The notes beneath the pieces are model-generated. The model had not been told where the DNA came from, ran no database searches, and saw only the letters and a list, made by a program, of their open reading frames with translations. From contig JAQGDQ010000043.1 in the NCBI GenBank assembly GCA_030141605.1, positions 641,501 through 705,500 of the forward strand: a DNA stretch of 64,000 bases. The letters are read 5' to 3'. Below, in pieces: positions 1 to 12,231 of the stretch; within the stretch, counting starts at the first letter, position 1; each line of letters starts with the position of its first letter. Both the position numbers and the translations under genes were made by a program. This stretch comes from Tubiluchus corallicola. Its lineage: Eukaryota; Priapulida; Priapulimorpha; Priapulimorphida; Tubiluchidae.

Positions 1-1409
1 GCTGTATTTAATTATTTGAACCCAGGATTTGATCCATAAGAAAATAGTTGCACCAATAAAACTTTACCGATGTAGCATTTGCCATATGTGAAATTTGTCT
101 CTGTATTGAACAAGTTACAAGTTAGCAGCAAATGGTATATTAGATACATATTAAGACATATGCTAGCAGTGTGTTTGTTATACTAATATGGCTCAAGTGA
201 TGTTGATAAAAATATTAGGTTGTTCAAATAAAGAGTAGCTACCCACTTAATTTTCAAAACTGCTTCTTGTTAAGTTTGGACCATCATGGCAAAACAAACC
301 TCTTTATAGGCTACTTTGCAAGCGAGTAACCAAAATTATTACATTCTCAAATTATGAAGTCAGTTGGAACGGAAGTTTTGCACAAACAATTGTTTGTTAA
401 GCATTTTAAGAGATGGAAAATACACAGTACAAAACAAGTTAGGTATCATAGTGCTTTCGAAAAAATAGCACTTTTTGGAATCTGTAGAGATGTTTAAGTT
501 AAAATGAGCATGTTTCCTTTAAAAGAAGTATTTGTGCTTGGTTTAAAGTAGGCGGTTGGCCTGTAATTGACCTGGTTTTGCTTCGCTTAGCGAACATATC
601 AAATTTTTGCACTGGCATGTTGGCGCTGCTGTACCGCGAAAACTGAAAGCATCTTTTTTAAATAGCTAGTGCTTGCAGTTTTCATTGGGGCAGCTTTAAA
701 TTGTAGTTACTTTAGGGAAGGGTGTTCTTTGAGTTCTAGAAGCTAGTGTTGCTTTTCCAAATGAAATAGCAGTGTTTACATTTGAACGTAATACATAGTA
801 AGTTTATCATCAATTCGTGTGTTAGCATTAATTTGAACATGCCTTGACGCATAACCGTCCATAGTCCATTTAGTTAGAGCATAAAAACGTTTTCTTGGGC
901 ACTTTAACAAACACTTGCATTAGGTTGTTGCGGGCTTTAACCTTTCAGTCCGGGGCACGTTGTTACACACGGCCTAGTTTTAGAGTTGCATTTTTCACTG
1001 AAGCCAAGTTTAGTTTTGGGTAAACAAGTGGTACGAGCTCATTGAGTTATAGCGACTTGCACATTAATAATATCCAGTACTTATCCAATGTTATATTGAT
1101 ATTGACCAAGGCCATTCTTGTTATTTCAATTAATAATTAACAAATCTGTGGTGTACTGTTTGTTTTGTTGTTACTATGAACCTGTTAGAACATTTCTGTG
1201 CTTATGTATTGAGGCAACCAAAATACAGTTAATGCAGTATTACTAGACGTTACAGGCTGTGCCTGTTCAATGTATTTAGTTTGCTGCATGATAGCTTGAC
1301 TAAATTTGATTGTAAGTCTGCTCTTTCTGTATGTCCATCCTTTGAGGCTGCAACAGCGGCTTGATGAAGCCTAGATAACAACTATTTAGAATGCTTTGGC
1401 TCCGAATTT
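1..1409. other. AT-rich upstream region, no gene recognised
   Basis: I see no open frame with recognisable protein similarity on either strand and no clear RNA gene. Because the AKAP1 start codon at 2949 lies directly behind a splice acceptor, a non-coding first exon and promoter of that gene should lie somewhere in 1-2,900. I could not place a TATA box, CpG-rich block or donor with confidence. Confidence 0.5.
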
Positions 1410-2200
1410 AGGAAAGTTTGGTATGTACAGGTAAATTTGACATCAGCAAAATTTGGTACTGGAAAAATTGGCTACAAGGAATTTTTTGTACATGGAAAAT
1501 TTGGTACTATAATCATTAGGTATAAGGAATTTTTGTACGTTGTAATTTTGGCACAGGTATAAATGGTACTATCGTCTTAAGGTACAAGGAATTTTTGGTA
1601 CTAAGAAAATGTGGTACGGGGAATGTTTGGTACGAGGAAAATATAGCACCAGGAATATTTAGTGCTAAGAAATTGTGGTACAAAGAAGTTTTGCTACTAA
1701 GAAAATATGGTATCTGAAAAATCTTGTACTGGGAAAGTTTAGTACTGGAAAATTTGATACTAAATAGAAAAGAGAGCATAAAAATAGCAGTGATGACGAT
1801 GATGACAACAAAAAAAGCATGCAAGAAACAAACCTCTGCTAACAACAACAGCAGCAAAAGCTGTAGTAATAGCAACAATAACATCAACATCGACAACATT
1901 AGCAACAGCAGCGAAACAGCAATGATAATGGCAACTGCAAACACAGCTATAATAACAGAACAGCAGCAACAGTGCATTTCTGCATCAAATTTGCTTAGTA
2001 TATACGAAACTTTTCCATTACTAATCTTTGCTACCACTAGACGTGTTCTATGCCGTTTTTACCTTGCACCAGATTTGTTTATATCAAAAATGCTGGACAA
2101 AACTTTGCCAGTACTGTATTTGCAGTATCAAAATTTCCAGTACCAAACTTTCCCAGGCAACGAATTTTCTCGTAGTGAAATAACTAGGATAAAATTACTG
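1410..2200. repeat. Foldback-like repeat 1: inverted arrays of a degenerate 16-bp unit
   Basis: About 1410-1765 is a degenerate tandem array with a 16-bp pitch; typical units are GGTACTAAGAAAATGT, GGTACGGGGAATGTTT and GGTACGAGGAAAATAT. About 2005-2200 holds the same unit in reverse complement, for example AGTACCAAACTTTCCC. The middle (about 1790-1990) is low-complexity CAA/CAG/AAC-rich sequence. Long open frames across this block on both strands come from its simple composition and are not genes. The layout recalls foldback transposons such as sea urchin TU elements, whose inverted repeats have an outer domain of short tandem repeats. I found no clear target-site duplication. Confidence 0.7.
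1790..1990. repeat. Trinucleotide-rich low-complexity spacer
   Basis: Imperfect CAA, CAG, AAC and GAT trinucleotides run through this stretch between the two arms of foldback-like repeat 1. The translations are Asn/Ser-rich or Leu-rich in all frames, which is what such composition gives by chance. Confidence 0.7.
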
Positions 2201-2759
2201 GGTACCTTTGGCAATTAGTGCTCTGAATGATAAATGTTAAAACATTTCCCAATCACAACCTGATGTTCAAGAGCATTGACTGTGTGATTGATATCTTTAT
2301 CTGTGGTCATTTACAGAGTTGCATTTTGTTAACGAAGTTTCGGTTTTTTGTGACTTATTTGGAATGCAGAATTTGTCCAGACACTACTATGAGATTGACC
2401 TGTTGCTGTAATCTAGTCTTCCGTAAGCATGTTGTTACCCACTTCTTGATCGAGTCACATTACCCATTACTACTGACCTGCCCAAAAATGAATAGTAAAA
2501 CTAGATGGTTAGTGAAGGCTAGGGTATGCTTTGGAAGGATGAATCACTAAAGTTTGGCTCCCAGTTTGTGAAATTGGAGTTTTTCATTGATCTCTAATTG
2601 ATAGATCTGTACTTCAGGGTTAATTTGAGAGTCATTACTTTTTAATTCACTATAATGTAAAACTAGTGCAATATATACAATTTTTTATTACATGTATATG
2701 GACATTGGCACATTAGCGTCACATTAGATTTTGAGATTAAATGATCTTCCGGCTTTCCC

Positions 2760-2812
<53 letters not shown>
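2760..2812. repeat. (TC)n microsatellite
   Basis: An essentially perfect run of about 26 TC dinucleotides. It lies about 135 bp upstream of the acceptor before the AKAP1 start codon, so inside the presumed 5' untranslated intron. The pyrimidine strand is the transcribed sense strand, so it could act as an extended polypyrimidine tract. Confidence 0.95.
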
Positions 2813-2815
<3 letters not shown>

Positions 2816-2948
2816 AAGTAGAGCATAAACAGTAATAACCTAATCAGCTAACTAGTGGGACGTAGTTTATAATACATCAACCTTCTGAACCTTCATGAAA
2901 ATCTTTTTTATAATTTCATTAAAACATTTTATTGTTTGTCTTTTTCAG

Positions 2949-5900
2949 ATGGCTGGCACAGGTAAATCACCTGTGCGGCCTCAGGTTGTGCTGGGCATTG
3001 CCATTCCGACTCTTGTTGCATTATTGGGTTATATCTGGTACATTACACAAGACAATAATAAGAAACGAAAAGCCAAACAGTTGAAGTCTGTTAAGACACA
3101 AGACTCTGAATCGTTTCAAATGTCTTATTCACAGCAACATAGTCATGATGATTGTTTGACAAACTCTAGTGAAAAGTGTTTAAAAACTCCGTCTGTGTCA
3201 GTTAACAGTGAACAGTATCTAGCAAATGAAGGGTCGTTACACGTTAAATTTAGCGACCCTTTGACTTTTAAAGATGATTCGAATAATGGTTGTTTACTGT
3301 GCGAAGGTGCATTTGAACACAGTGACAGTTCTTCTCATTCAGAAAAGTTGATACAAGACTGGAACCGTCATGTTGGAAGATCAGAAGTGTTACCACAGTT
3401 AGCAGATAATAATTTAATACCACCGCCATCTACTGCCACAACAGTAAGTTCAGCGGAAGATGTATCTACGAGCTCAGAATTAGTCACAGACAAAGAGCCT
3501 TTCACCTCACAACATGAAGATGCGTGTTCATCATTGGACAACACATCTAGTATAGAGGCCGGTCTTTCTACATCTAGCAATGTAATTTCCTCTCAGGATA
3601 TTGTTAATTCGTCATCATCTTCTAAGGACTCAGACATAACAGACAGTTCTTTGGCAACTGAACCTCAAACTACGGTGCCACATACCTTCCTAAACAGAAA
3701 TAATTCTCATAGCATCCTGACAGATGACGCTACTGATGCAGATATAATGTTAACCAAAGAACATGATGTAGAACGGTATGCTGACAGTTCCAATGGAGAT
3801 GGAGGAGATGTAGTGGAATGGGGTTCCGATGAAGTAGAAAATAACAATGAAGCAGTGGACATAAAAGCATTGGCTCAGGATCTGATTAATAATGGCAAGT
3901 CCTCAAACGATGTAGAAGTGAAGTACCGGCGAAGTAAAGTGGCTGATGAAAAGAAAAGGAAGACCAAGAAGGGTCTTAAGCGAGATGCACGGAGACCTTC
4001 ACCGAAAAAAGGAACCGCTAAAAGCAAGAAAGATGAGACTAGTCCAGTTTCCACGCCTACCAAGTCATACTGTAAGTAATTTTGCTGCTAGAAACCGGGT
4101 ATAATTTGTATTATATCTACCAGAAATCTATAAGGTTTTTTTGTTTGCCTGTCGTTAAGCTATGTCAAAACATTGTGTGTGTTTTGATGAGAATTAGTAT
4201 GCATCTGGCAGGGATGTTACCGGGTTTGTCCATAATTTCTGGTTCAGTTTTCTTTTCATCGAAAATTATCAAGTTTCGTAGCCAAAACCTTTGGTAATTT
4301 TCCGTTGCATTTTTCTGAGGTTTTAGTAGTTTTAACTTGTTTATTTTTTCTCTTAGTTGTTAAAAATCGCTGAAAAGTTTTGGCTAAAATAGTTCAAATA
4401 AAGTGTAAATATTGTTTATTTAACTTTTTGTAGCATGCAGTTTATGGAAATGCTTCATATCTTCAATGCTGACAACTGTGAAGTTTTAAGGTCTCCAGGC
4501 ACAATTAACCAAATTGTCAACTGTTAAAGTTGATAATTTTTGAAATATAGGCAACAAAATATGTACAAAATAAAATTTATCAATTTTTTGAAGCATCATG
4601 ATCTTTAACCATAAACATTGTTCTACTTCCTTGGTTAAGATGTTTTGCCTATCTACTTCATCAAACCTGTATCAGAGCAAATAAATGCAAACAAGCAAAA
4701 TCGAAGTATTTTATTTATTTCGGCATTTTTTCAGTTTTGATAGTTGTTGGTTTTGCAAAAATGATTTTGTTCGCTGTCAGTTTCCTATGTTTCATGAATT
4801 TCGGTTTTGGTTTGTAATTTCAGTTTGGGTAACATTTCTGCCATTTAGCTGCATATGAATCCTGGCTAATTTACTATTGATGTCTTTGAAAACAACTGTA
4901 GTTGTACAACATCTTTATTGTGCTATTCTTGATTCGTATGCCCTTTGGACACTGTTCTTTATTTCAGCTCGTCCGTTATCATACGCTGCTGCAACTAAAG
5001 TGAATTTAAATGAAGAAGAAACAGGAAATGTTATTGTACTGCATGATGGTGATGGGACACAGACAGCAAGCAGCATCAGTCCTGGTGAAAATGGTTCAGT
5101 TAATAGTGACGTTCACAGTGTGGTATGTCATAATTGCTTTACCTGAAAATGCGATAATGTCTTCCTGTTTTACATTTTAACTGGTGGTAGTATTAGTATT
5201 CAGTGAACTCTTGTTCTTGATTTTGGTGCAGTTTGTGTTGTCTATAAAACAATAAGTTGTAATATCTAATCTTGTTTATCTTAATGGTGTTAGACTATCA
5301 GAATGATATTTCATATCCCGCCACATTTTGAAGTATGGCAGAACCATACATTTCATCACCTATAATAACGTCAGTGTTTTTGGTAATTGCATAATAGGTT
5401 AAAAACGTAATTAATAGTGGGTGAACCCAACTAGTAATGACATCACAGTGAACATAAAATTTTCTGCAGCATAAATATTCAATGAGCAATGTTGCACATG
5501 TTTGCAAATCACACACTGAGCTCTCGAATATGTTTATTGTGTCACAATTGAACACCTCAGAACTGAGCGGTACACCACCTGGTTTTTTTTTGTGCAACAT
5601 TTTTCTTTGTTCCCTTGAATTATTATATGGGGTAGATGGTTTTCAGCTACAGTTAAAATTGAACCCGGTTTCCTTTAAGAATAGTAAACTAGTAACCTGT
5701 ATAATTTCGTAATCTTTCTAATTCACTTCATTGAAGAAGAAGATGGCCCAAGACAATTCCCTAAGTTTGGTGATGTTTAGATTATGTGTTTACTTGCATT
5801 TGTACCTATTGAGATTTCTAGTAGGGGATTCCAATACGAGTTTAGAGTAAATCTGAATTGATGACCTGTAAAATCCTAGTGAACAGATTGTCTGTCATAT

Positions 5901-8900
5901 TTCGGCCAAGTTGAATGTGGCATATGTTAACCAAACAACTAACTAAAATTTATTTCAATTTAGGATTCGAATGATAGTGGTAAAGGAAACAGTGACATAA
6001 TGCATCCTCAAGGAGAAACGTATCAACAGCAGCTTCTGGAATATTCTGTATATGAGCTCGAGTTGCCGCGCGACCTTGTTGGTCGACTTATCGGACGCCA
6101 AGGTAGAACTCTGCATTTCATGCAGTTGATTAATTAGATAATTAGTTGTTATTTGTTTAGTATTTTTTGAGTGTTGGATAATGGCTTGTGATGTAAGTTT
6201 GGCATTTGTAATCTATTTTTCTCCTTTTCAGGACGTACAGTAAAACAGATTGGCGATAGAACTGGTGCCCGTCTGACTGTTAAAAATCATCCATTCATGG
6301 ATAAATATCAGATTTGCGCAATCGAAGGTTAGAAAACTGTTTTTAAGATATGTTAAGTTCTTAGGCACATTGAACTTTGTGAACATTTTCAACAAAACAA
6401 GTCACTTTAAATGAGTAAATCAGTCAACTACAGTTCCTATGTCTGTAGATAATAGCAAATTTTTTGCATTTCTATTACTACTTTGTTGGTGTTGTCCTTA
6501 AAATTTTGTCTGTGCTGTATTGCAAATGAACCTGTTGTATAAACTAGATTTGTGACATTAATCGGCCTTGCACTTGTATACGGTAATGTATGAAATTTAT
6601 ATATTTTGGTATACTGTATATTATGCTATATTAATGTAATGTTCCACAATATTGCAAAAAGTTGAATAATTTACAATGGTGTTTTCCTGTATGTTACTTT
6701 TGTAGTGGAAATGTTTTTTTGTATCACAAGAGTTGCATGCAAAGGTGTTGGCTAAAATTCTCATTTTTGTGTGTAGGTAATTCAGAAGAAATCAAGTTGG
6801 CGCTAGAAAAGATCAGACGTATATTTCCTATCAACAGATATCCAGAGATGACCTTAAAGCAAGTTAATTCCCCCATAGAGCAAGCCGTTTTGCTTCCTGA
6901 TAACTTACAGGTTTTGAAATCTTTTCTTTCTGTTTTTGTCATAGCATTGTGATTTGCAGTATTTTGCTGTAATGATAGTTTCTTTAATCATCTGCCACTG
7001 ACTACAGATTTCCTGTAAAATTGGGAAAAAAAGTGCTCTGATGTCATTTCCTTAAAGGGTTGTTTTTGGATTGCACCCACCTGGCATGTTTCTCCTAATG
7101 TTTCTTTATTTCTCAAAAATAATCGTTTTTGTAACTTCAAATAGTGAATTCTGAGATTCACAAGGCATGCTTAAAAGTTTATCTACTTTTTACAGTTGAC
7201 ACTTCCGGAAGAGATTGCCATTGACAGTATACTATCCAGTCTTGTGAGTGCTTGTCATGTGTTTGTTCAACAGCCCTGCCATCCGACATATCCTGCATTA
7301 CACAGCTTGAACGAATCTATGCTCTTGTGCTACTCTGAAGGCGAATCTGTCATTCCACAGTTACCAAGACCGATTGAAGGTTTGTGAGAGAATAACATTC
7401 ATGTTTATTATAAAGAAGCCAAGAGCCTATTGTGTGTTAGCAAAAACTAGTGGTTTTGCTTGACACTATCCGTAATTACTTGCTTTGCCTTTCTTTCTTG
7501 TTGGTGTCTATTATAGTAAATTCCAAATAGTTAATACAAATCAGAATGGCAAGTTTTTAAATACTTGATTAAACTAAGGATAAGTCTGCTGTGTAGTAAA
7601 ACTATTTCTAATTGATTTTTCCATATTGTAGTGGGTGTGATATGTGCAGCACCAGTAATGGATGGTTGGTTTCGCGCACAAGTTGTGCAGTATTACCCAG
7701 ATTCTGATGAAGTTGACGTCAAGTTTTGTGACTATGGTGGCTACTCGAGGATGCAAGCACACTTTTTACGACAAATTCGGTATATTTACTGTCAATGTTT
7801 TCCATAATTGCCTTGTATTTGTTGCATTTTGTTACCGCGTACTATATGGTGTGCAAGTTTAGAATTGGTACTTGCTATTGTATGTGTCAGCAATGTTCTG
7901 TTGTCTGGCACTTTACATACACGAAAGTATGCGGCAGTTATTAAAGCACAGTCTCGTAGTTCTGTATGGAATAGTTACCTCCATACAGTCTCCACGTCTG
8001 GAACATAACATAACTAAACTATTTATTTGTTAAATTTTATGATTACAAAATCGAATCGTGAGATATGTGTCAGTAATGCTGTTGAACTAGTTAACTCTTT
8101 CATATCTCATTTTTAGATGTGACTTTATGACGATTCCCTTCCAATCTTCTGAGTGTTATCTCGCAAATGTAACACCCATCGATGGTATGTCTGTTCACAA
8201 TGCTCATTTAATTAAGTTCTCAAGTTATTTCGTATAATGAAGAACCACAGCAGTAAGCATTATGATAATATTACGCAGACTTAAACTAATTGATTACTGT
8301 GTTATGAATTTTCCTGAATCTCATATATAAGGTAAATGTTTTTACGTTGCTCTGGTATTTCTAGTTAGATCCACATTTATTTTGACAATTTAATTCTAAT
8401 CTGTTGATTTGTAATGACATTTGTGTTTTTTTATATTTTAGTATTGCCAGTGTACTAATTATCCCTTTTTTGGCTTGATTTATGGTATTGAAAACGGAAA
8501 TTGGGAATTGCCAAACATTCGTCTACACTCAATAATTATGTCAATTCATATATGATAAGATTGATTTGCGTGTTTTTTGCTGTTATTCATTATTGGCATG
8601 CATGTTATACCAGTGTTAATATCACTTGCAGAAGCAGAGGGCTTTACCGTAGAAGCAGCAGCCGTGTTGGAAGAATTGACCCAGGGTCGTGTTATTCAAG
8701 TACAGATAGTTGGGCATGCAGAGGACGGAATACCTTTCGTACACATCTATTCACCCGCCGATAGACAGGTATTAAGTTCTACTTCGACAGTGAAAAATAT
8801 TATTATGATATATCAGTAAAGTTAAAATTTGTTACTGGGTAATCTTGGAACTAGAAAAATTAAACACGAATGCCGTTGGTATCGTAGTTACCCCATTCAC

Positions 8901-11446
8901 TGTACAGTATAATCCACTTATAACGAGCCTCTGATTTTTACAAGGAAATTTCAAAGTCCCGCCAAATCTTATACTTTGACGATGTATTTAAACCTTGCTT
9001 ATAACCGAGCTCCGATAGTACGAGATCTTGCTTATTACGAAGAAAATTTTCTGGCCCTGTGATCGTATTCACCCTGCATATAACGAGCGCAAGTTCTGAA
9101 ACAATTTCTGGGTAAAATTGTATAGGCACCATTCACCAAGAACAAAAAGCCAACGAACAGGGTGGAGACTAATTTATTGAAACAATGTGGTGACTTCCAC
9201 AGCTACTTGCGCTGCTGTAATTGTTACCTAAAGAATGAAGCGAGTGATGAATTAGACACAGCAAAGACCAGTTTGTCAACATGTTAGCTTGAATGACCCG
9301 GTTGAAGCCTTTGCTTATATGTTTATAATGTTTATATTATTGAATCCAGGTAAAACATGCTCAGTTATCAGCAGATGAGACAATCATTGCAGTGATAACT
9401 TAGAAAAGCAACTTATGCAGGGATTTATTGCAGAAAATAATGACGTAATCCTAGAAATAACAGACTTTGAACACTATAAGTTTACTCTGTATGTTTTAAA
9501 CACAGTAAATTTACATTTAAACCAGCCTAGTCAGAGTGTAGATTTAGTTATTAAGGTCATCCTGAAATGCTCAAGAATTTGCCCGCACAGTTAATTAAAT
9601 AAAAGCCAGTGGTGTTTTCCACCCACGCAGACATCCAGGGTCTTGTGTGGGCATTTAAATTATTACAATGCCTATGCGAAATACACTCGACTGTCAGCAG
9701 TTGTCACAATCAAAGCTACTCTGCGGCAGTTTTAAAAAGGAATGTATTGCAGAATGTGCTGCCTTAATAATAGAAATAATGATGTTTAAACATTATAAGT
9801 TTGCCCGTTTATGATAAAATATTTACTGAACTGTGGAACTTATGTAGAAACTTGCGCCAGTTTCAAAAGAAAGTGCTCTGTCATCTTTTAAAATATAACA
9901 GCCTTATAGGCTTCATTTCTATATAGCATATACGCTCAGGTAATTAAATTGACCTCGGCTATAAAAACACTCAGTTATAGCGGACAAATTTTGACAGTCC
10001 CCTGAAACTCGTTTTAAGCGGATTACACTGTATTAGTAAATCTTGAGTGCTGTACATTTACAATACATTGATTTTAGGTTGTTTCCATTTATTTAGCTGT
10101 AAAAAATGCTTTTTGTACCTAAAAACATTGTAAGTCTAGTTTTCATCCTGTTGCCTAATGATCTCAGCTAAAGATTTATCAGTTTAAACCCAATTTACAT
10201 TCACAAAACTCTAAGTCAATAAGTGGCAGATGTGATTAGACTTGCACTGCGAAATTTGCTCTCATTTTACCTGTAGTTTAGTGTTACTATTAAAAACAAA
10301 CGTATTTATTGGATAATATTTATAATGAAATCTATTTGTGAAGATCTAAGAAGCTCAGTATACATACTTGGCTTTTTTGTTAGGTAAACAAAAATAACTA
10401 AAGTCACACGTAATACTTAAAAGCTTAAGTTGAACAGGAGTTAAACTTGAGCGTGAATAATTAATAAATACTTTCAATGTCACTGCCTCATTATTATTTA
10501 TTCATTTTCGCTACTCTGTTTTCAAATGGCGCACAAATTAAAAACTGACTTACATTATGAAATGTAAAGTGCACAACAGATATGCTGTACATTGAAAAAA
10601 TACATTGAAATTCATCTAAATGTGTGATTTAAAAAATGTAATTTTTTTTAAAAGTAGTATAGTAATGTAAGATTTGAAGTGTAAGTGAAGGGGGCAGCTC
10701 ATTTCATAAGACGATGCTGCAGCAGAAAAAGCCTGCTCATCATAAGCGGTAATGAACTTGGATGACTTGTGAAATGGAGTATGTTATAATAATGAATTTG
10801 TGGCTACTTGTAAAGCCCTCAGTGGCATATACCTGAGCTTGCTATGAATATTAATATTACAATTTAATAATATATTTGACATTATGCGGTCAGTCACAAA
10901 TAGTCAAACAACTTATACAGCTGATTGCATCTTAAACTGTGACTGATGTACCTGACTTGCTGTCATTTCTCTGTTTATACTTTGACTGATTGATATCAAC
11001 TCAGTAAGTTTGAAATAACTCAGTTTCATACAAAAACACTTTAGCAAAAAGATTGTGTAAATCTGGTGTAAACGCTGCTTTGTTGTGATTTATGAACTGT
11101 CAGCATTAAAGCAAATTCCAAGTCTCTCAAGGAGAGTTGAACTTATTTTAATATTTGTGAACAATGTTAGATAGTTTCAGCAATAAAGCTGTAATAAGCG
11201 CCTCATATAATTAGTAAAATTAATTTAATAACGAAAAAGAACTGCGTCAACACCGTACAAGTTTCTGACAGTGCCTTCTAGTCTTTTTGAAGGCTTTTAA
11301 CTTTTGTTTCTCATATGAAAGAAAACTTCAGGTTATTACACTATTATGTCACAAAATATTACGTTTTTTTGTTTTAGACGGTGTTCGTAAACAGAGAGAT
11401 GGTGAATCGTGGTGTGGTAAAGTGGACAGAAAATTTTGAATGGTAA
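2949..11446 (+). CDS. AKAP1: A-kinase anchor protein 1 (KH and Tudor domains, mitochondrial outer membrane)
   Basis: Exons: 2949-4071, 4968-5122, 5964-6102, 6232-6327, 6777-6910, 7196-7379, 7632-7779, 8117-8184, 8632-8768, 11378-11446. These join in frame to 750 residues ending in TAA. AKAP1 tethers protein kinase A, and in other animals RNA, to the mitochondrial outer membrane. Residues about 12-30 form an N-terminal hydrophobic anchor (VVLGIAIPTLVALLGYIWYI) followed by Lys/Arg, as expected of a mitochondrial signal anchor. Residues about 35-440 are Ser/Thr/Asp-rich and disordered, with a Lys-rich patch near 345-370. A KH domain at about 452-530 has the GxxG loop as GRQG. A Tudor domain at about 608-670 carries WFRAQV and CDYGG, and the C-terminus keeps the VNREMV...GVVKW pattern of AKAP1. 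The start was taken at MAGTGK because it directly follows an acceptor; the in-frame ATG at 2895 would lie in intron. A PKA-binding helix is not certain; VDIKALAQDLINN near residue 305 is the only candidate I see. Confidence 0.93.
4209..4840. mobile_element. hAT-like non-autonomous element in AKAP1 intron
   Basis: The left end starts CAGGGATGTTACCG and the right end finishes GGTAACATTTCTG, an inverted pair of the CAGGG type seen in hAT elements. The right 170 bp is clearly related to a second copy ending at 60573, which ends in GGTAACATCCCTG. I saw no transposase remnant and no clean 8-bp target duplication. Confidence 0.6.
8905..10030. mobile_element. Tc1/mariner-pogo type non-autonomous element in the last AKAP1 intron
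   Basis: Both ends are flanked by TA. The left terminus is CAGTATAATCCACTTATAAC and the right terminus in reverse complement is CAGTGTAATCCGCTTAAAAC. Further TTATAACGAGC-like motifs lie inside the left end near 8990 and 9078. Two internal segments near 9415 and 9740 resemble each other. No transposase frame is intact. The 1,126-bp size and TA duplication fit a deletion derivative of a pogo/Tigger-like element. Confidence 0.75.
10690..10790 (-). mobile_element. Short LINE C-terminal remnant
   Basis: Read on the minus strand this encodes QAFSAAASSYEMSCP, close to the AFSVAAPRLWNSLP-type motif found near the C-terminus of L2/CR1-like reverse transcriptase proteins. Flanking frames are broken. 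It lies in the last AKAP1 intron. Confidence 0.4.
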
Positions 11447-12225
11447 TGGCTGCCTATTTCTGTTGTTTTTCACTTGACTAGAAAGTGTTCTAGAAGATAC
11501 TTTTGATTTGTGTTTTGCCAAGGTTTTCGAGTGGTTTTTGCAGTTTTATGTAATTATTTGTGCAGTTAATTTGTGGCTTCACGTTTGGTAGTAGTGTTAG
11601 AAAATGTTGTTTATTAACTTTGATGTATTATGGTCTTGAAACTGTTACACTTATGATCTGTTAGGTGATTCTAGCTAGCATCACCTTCTGCTTGTTGAAA
11701 TATTATATTATTAAGCTCTTGTTGTTGTACTTGTAAAGCACTAAATATTTTAATTTATTATTATTTTATTTGGTGTTGGTTAAGCAGATTTCACTTATTT
11801 GTCGAGAGAATGTAACCAGTTTTTTGTTATATAAGATTATTTTGAAAGCTTTAAGTGAAGTGCAACATCTGTCTAATCAGGTGTGTGGTGACCAGGAGTA
11901 GTAACAGTCCTGGTGCAAAAATACTTTTATGCCAAAATTTTGATTTTTGTGCAAACCATGTGTTCATATTTTGTTTATGTTTGTACAATCTTTGCAGATA
12001 AATGTGAAATCAATCATTGGTCTAAAATGAAATGTGTTTTACAAGTTAAATGTGCACCAGGATATTGTCTTTCTTTTATATAAGTTTACAGAAGGTATGG
12101 ACATTTTGTCCTTTTACCTTCTCCCCATTGAACAATTGCATTTAAGGAACTACTAATTGGTAGGTACTAGGTACCTGTCCTTTTGTTGACTATGGTATTA
12201 CAGAAAAAAAGTAAAAAATACAAAA

Positions 12226-12231
12226 AATAAA
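12226..12231 (+). terminator. Candidate AKAP1 poly(A) signal (AATAAA)
   Basis: This is the first AATAAA after the AKAP1 stop codon, giving a 3' untranslated region of about 0.8 kb. No transcript evidence is available here. Confidence 0.35.

Noticed and set aside
1516-2218. Long open frames on both strands (173 and 164 codons)
   Set aside because: They cover the degenerate 16-bp arrays and a trinucleotide-rich spacer; the proteins are Leu/Ser/Asn runs with no domain.
2895-2948. In-frame ATG upstream of the AKAP1 start
   Set aside because: The sequence up to 2948 is a good acceptor (TTTTTCAG) and the MAGTGK start directly behind it gives the expected N-terminal anchor.
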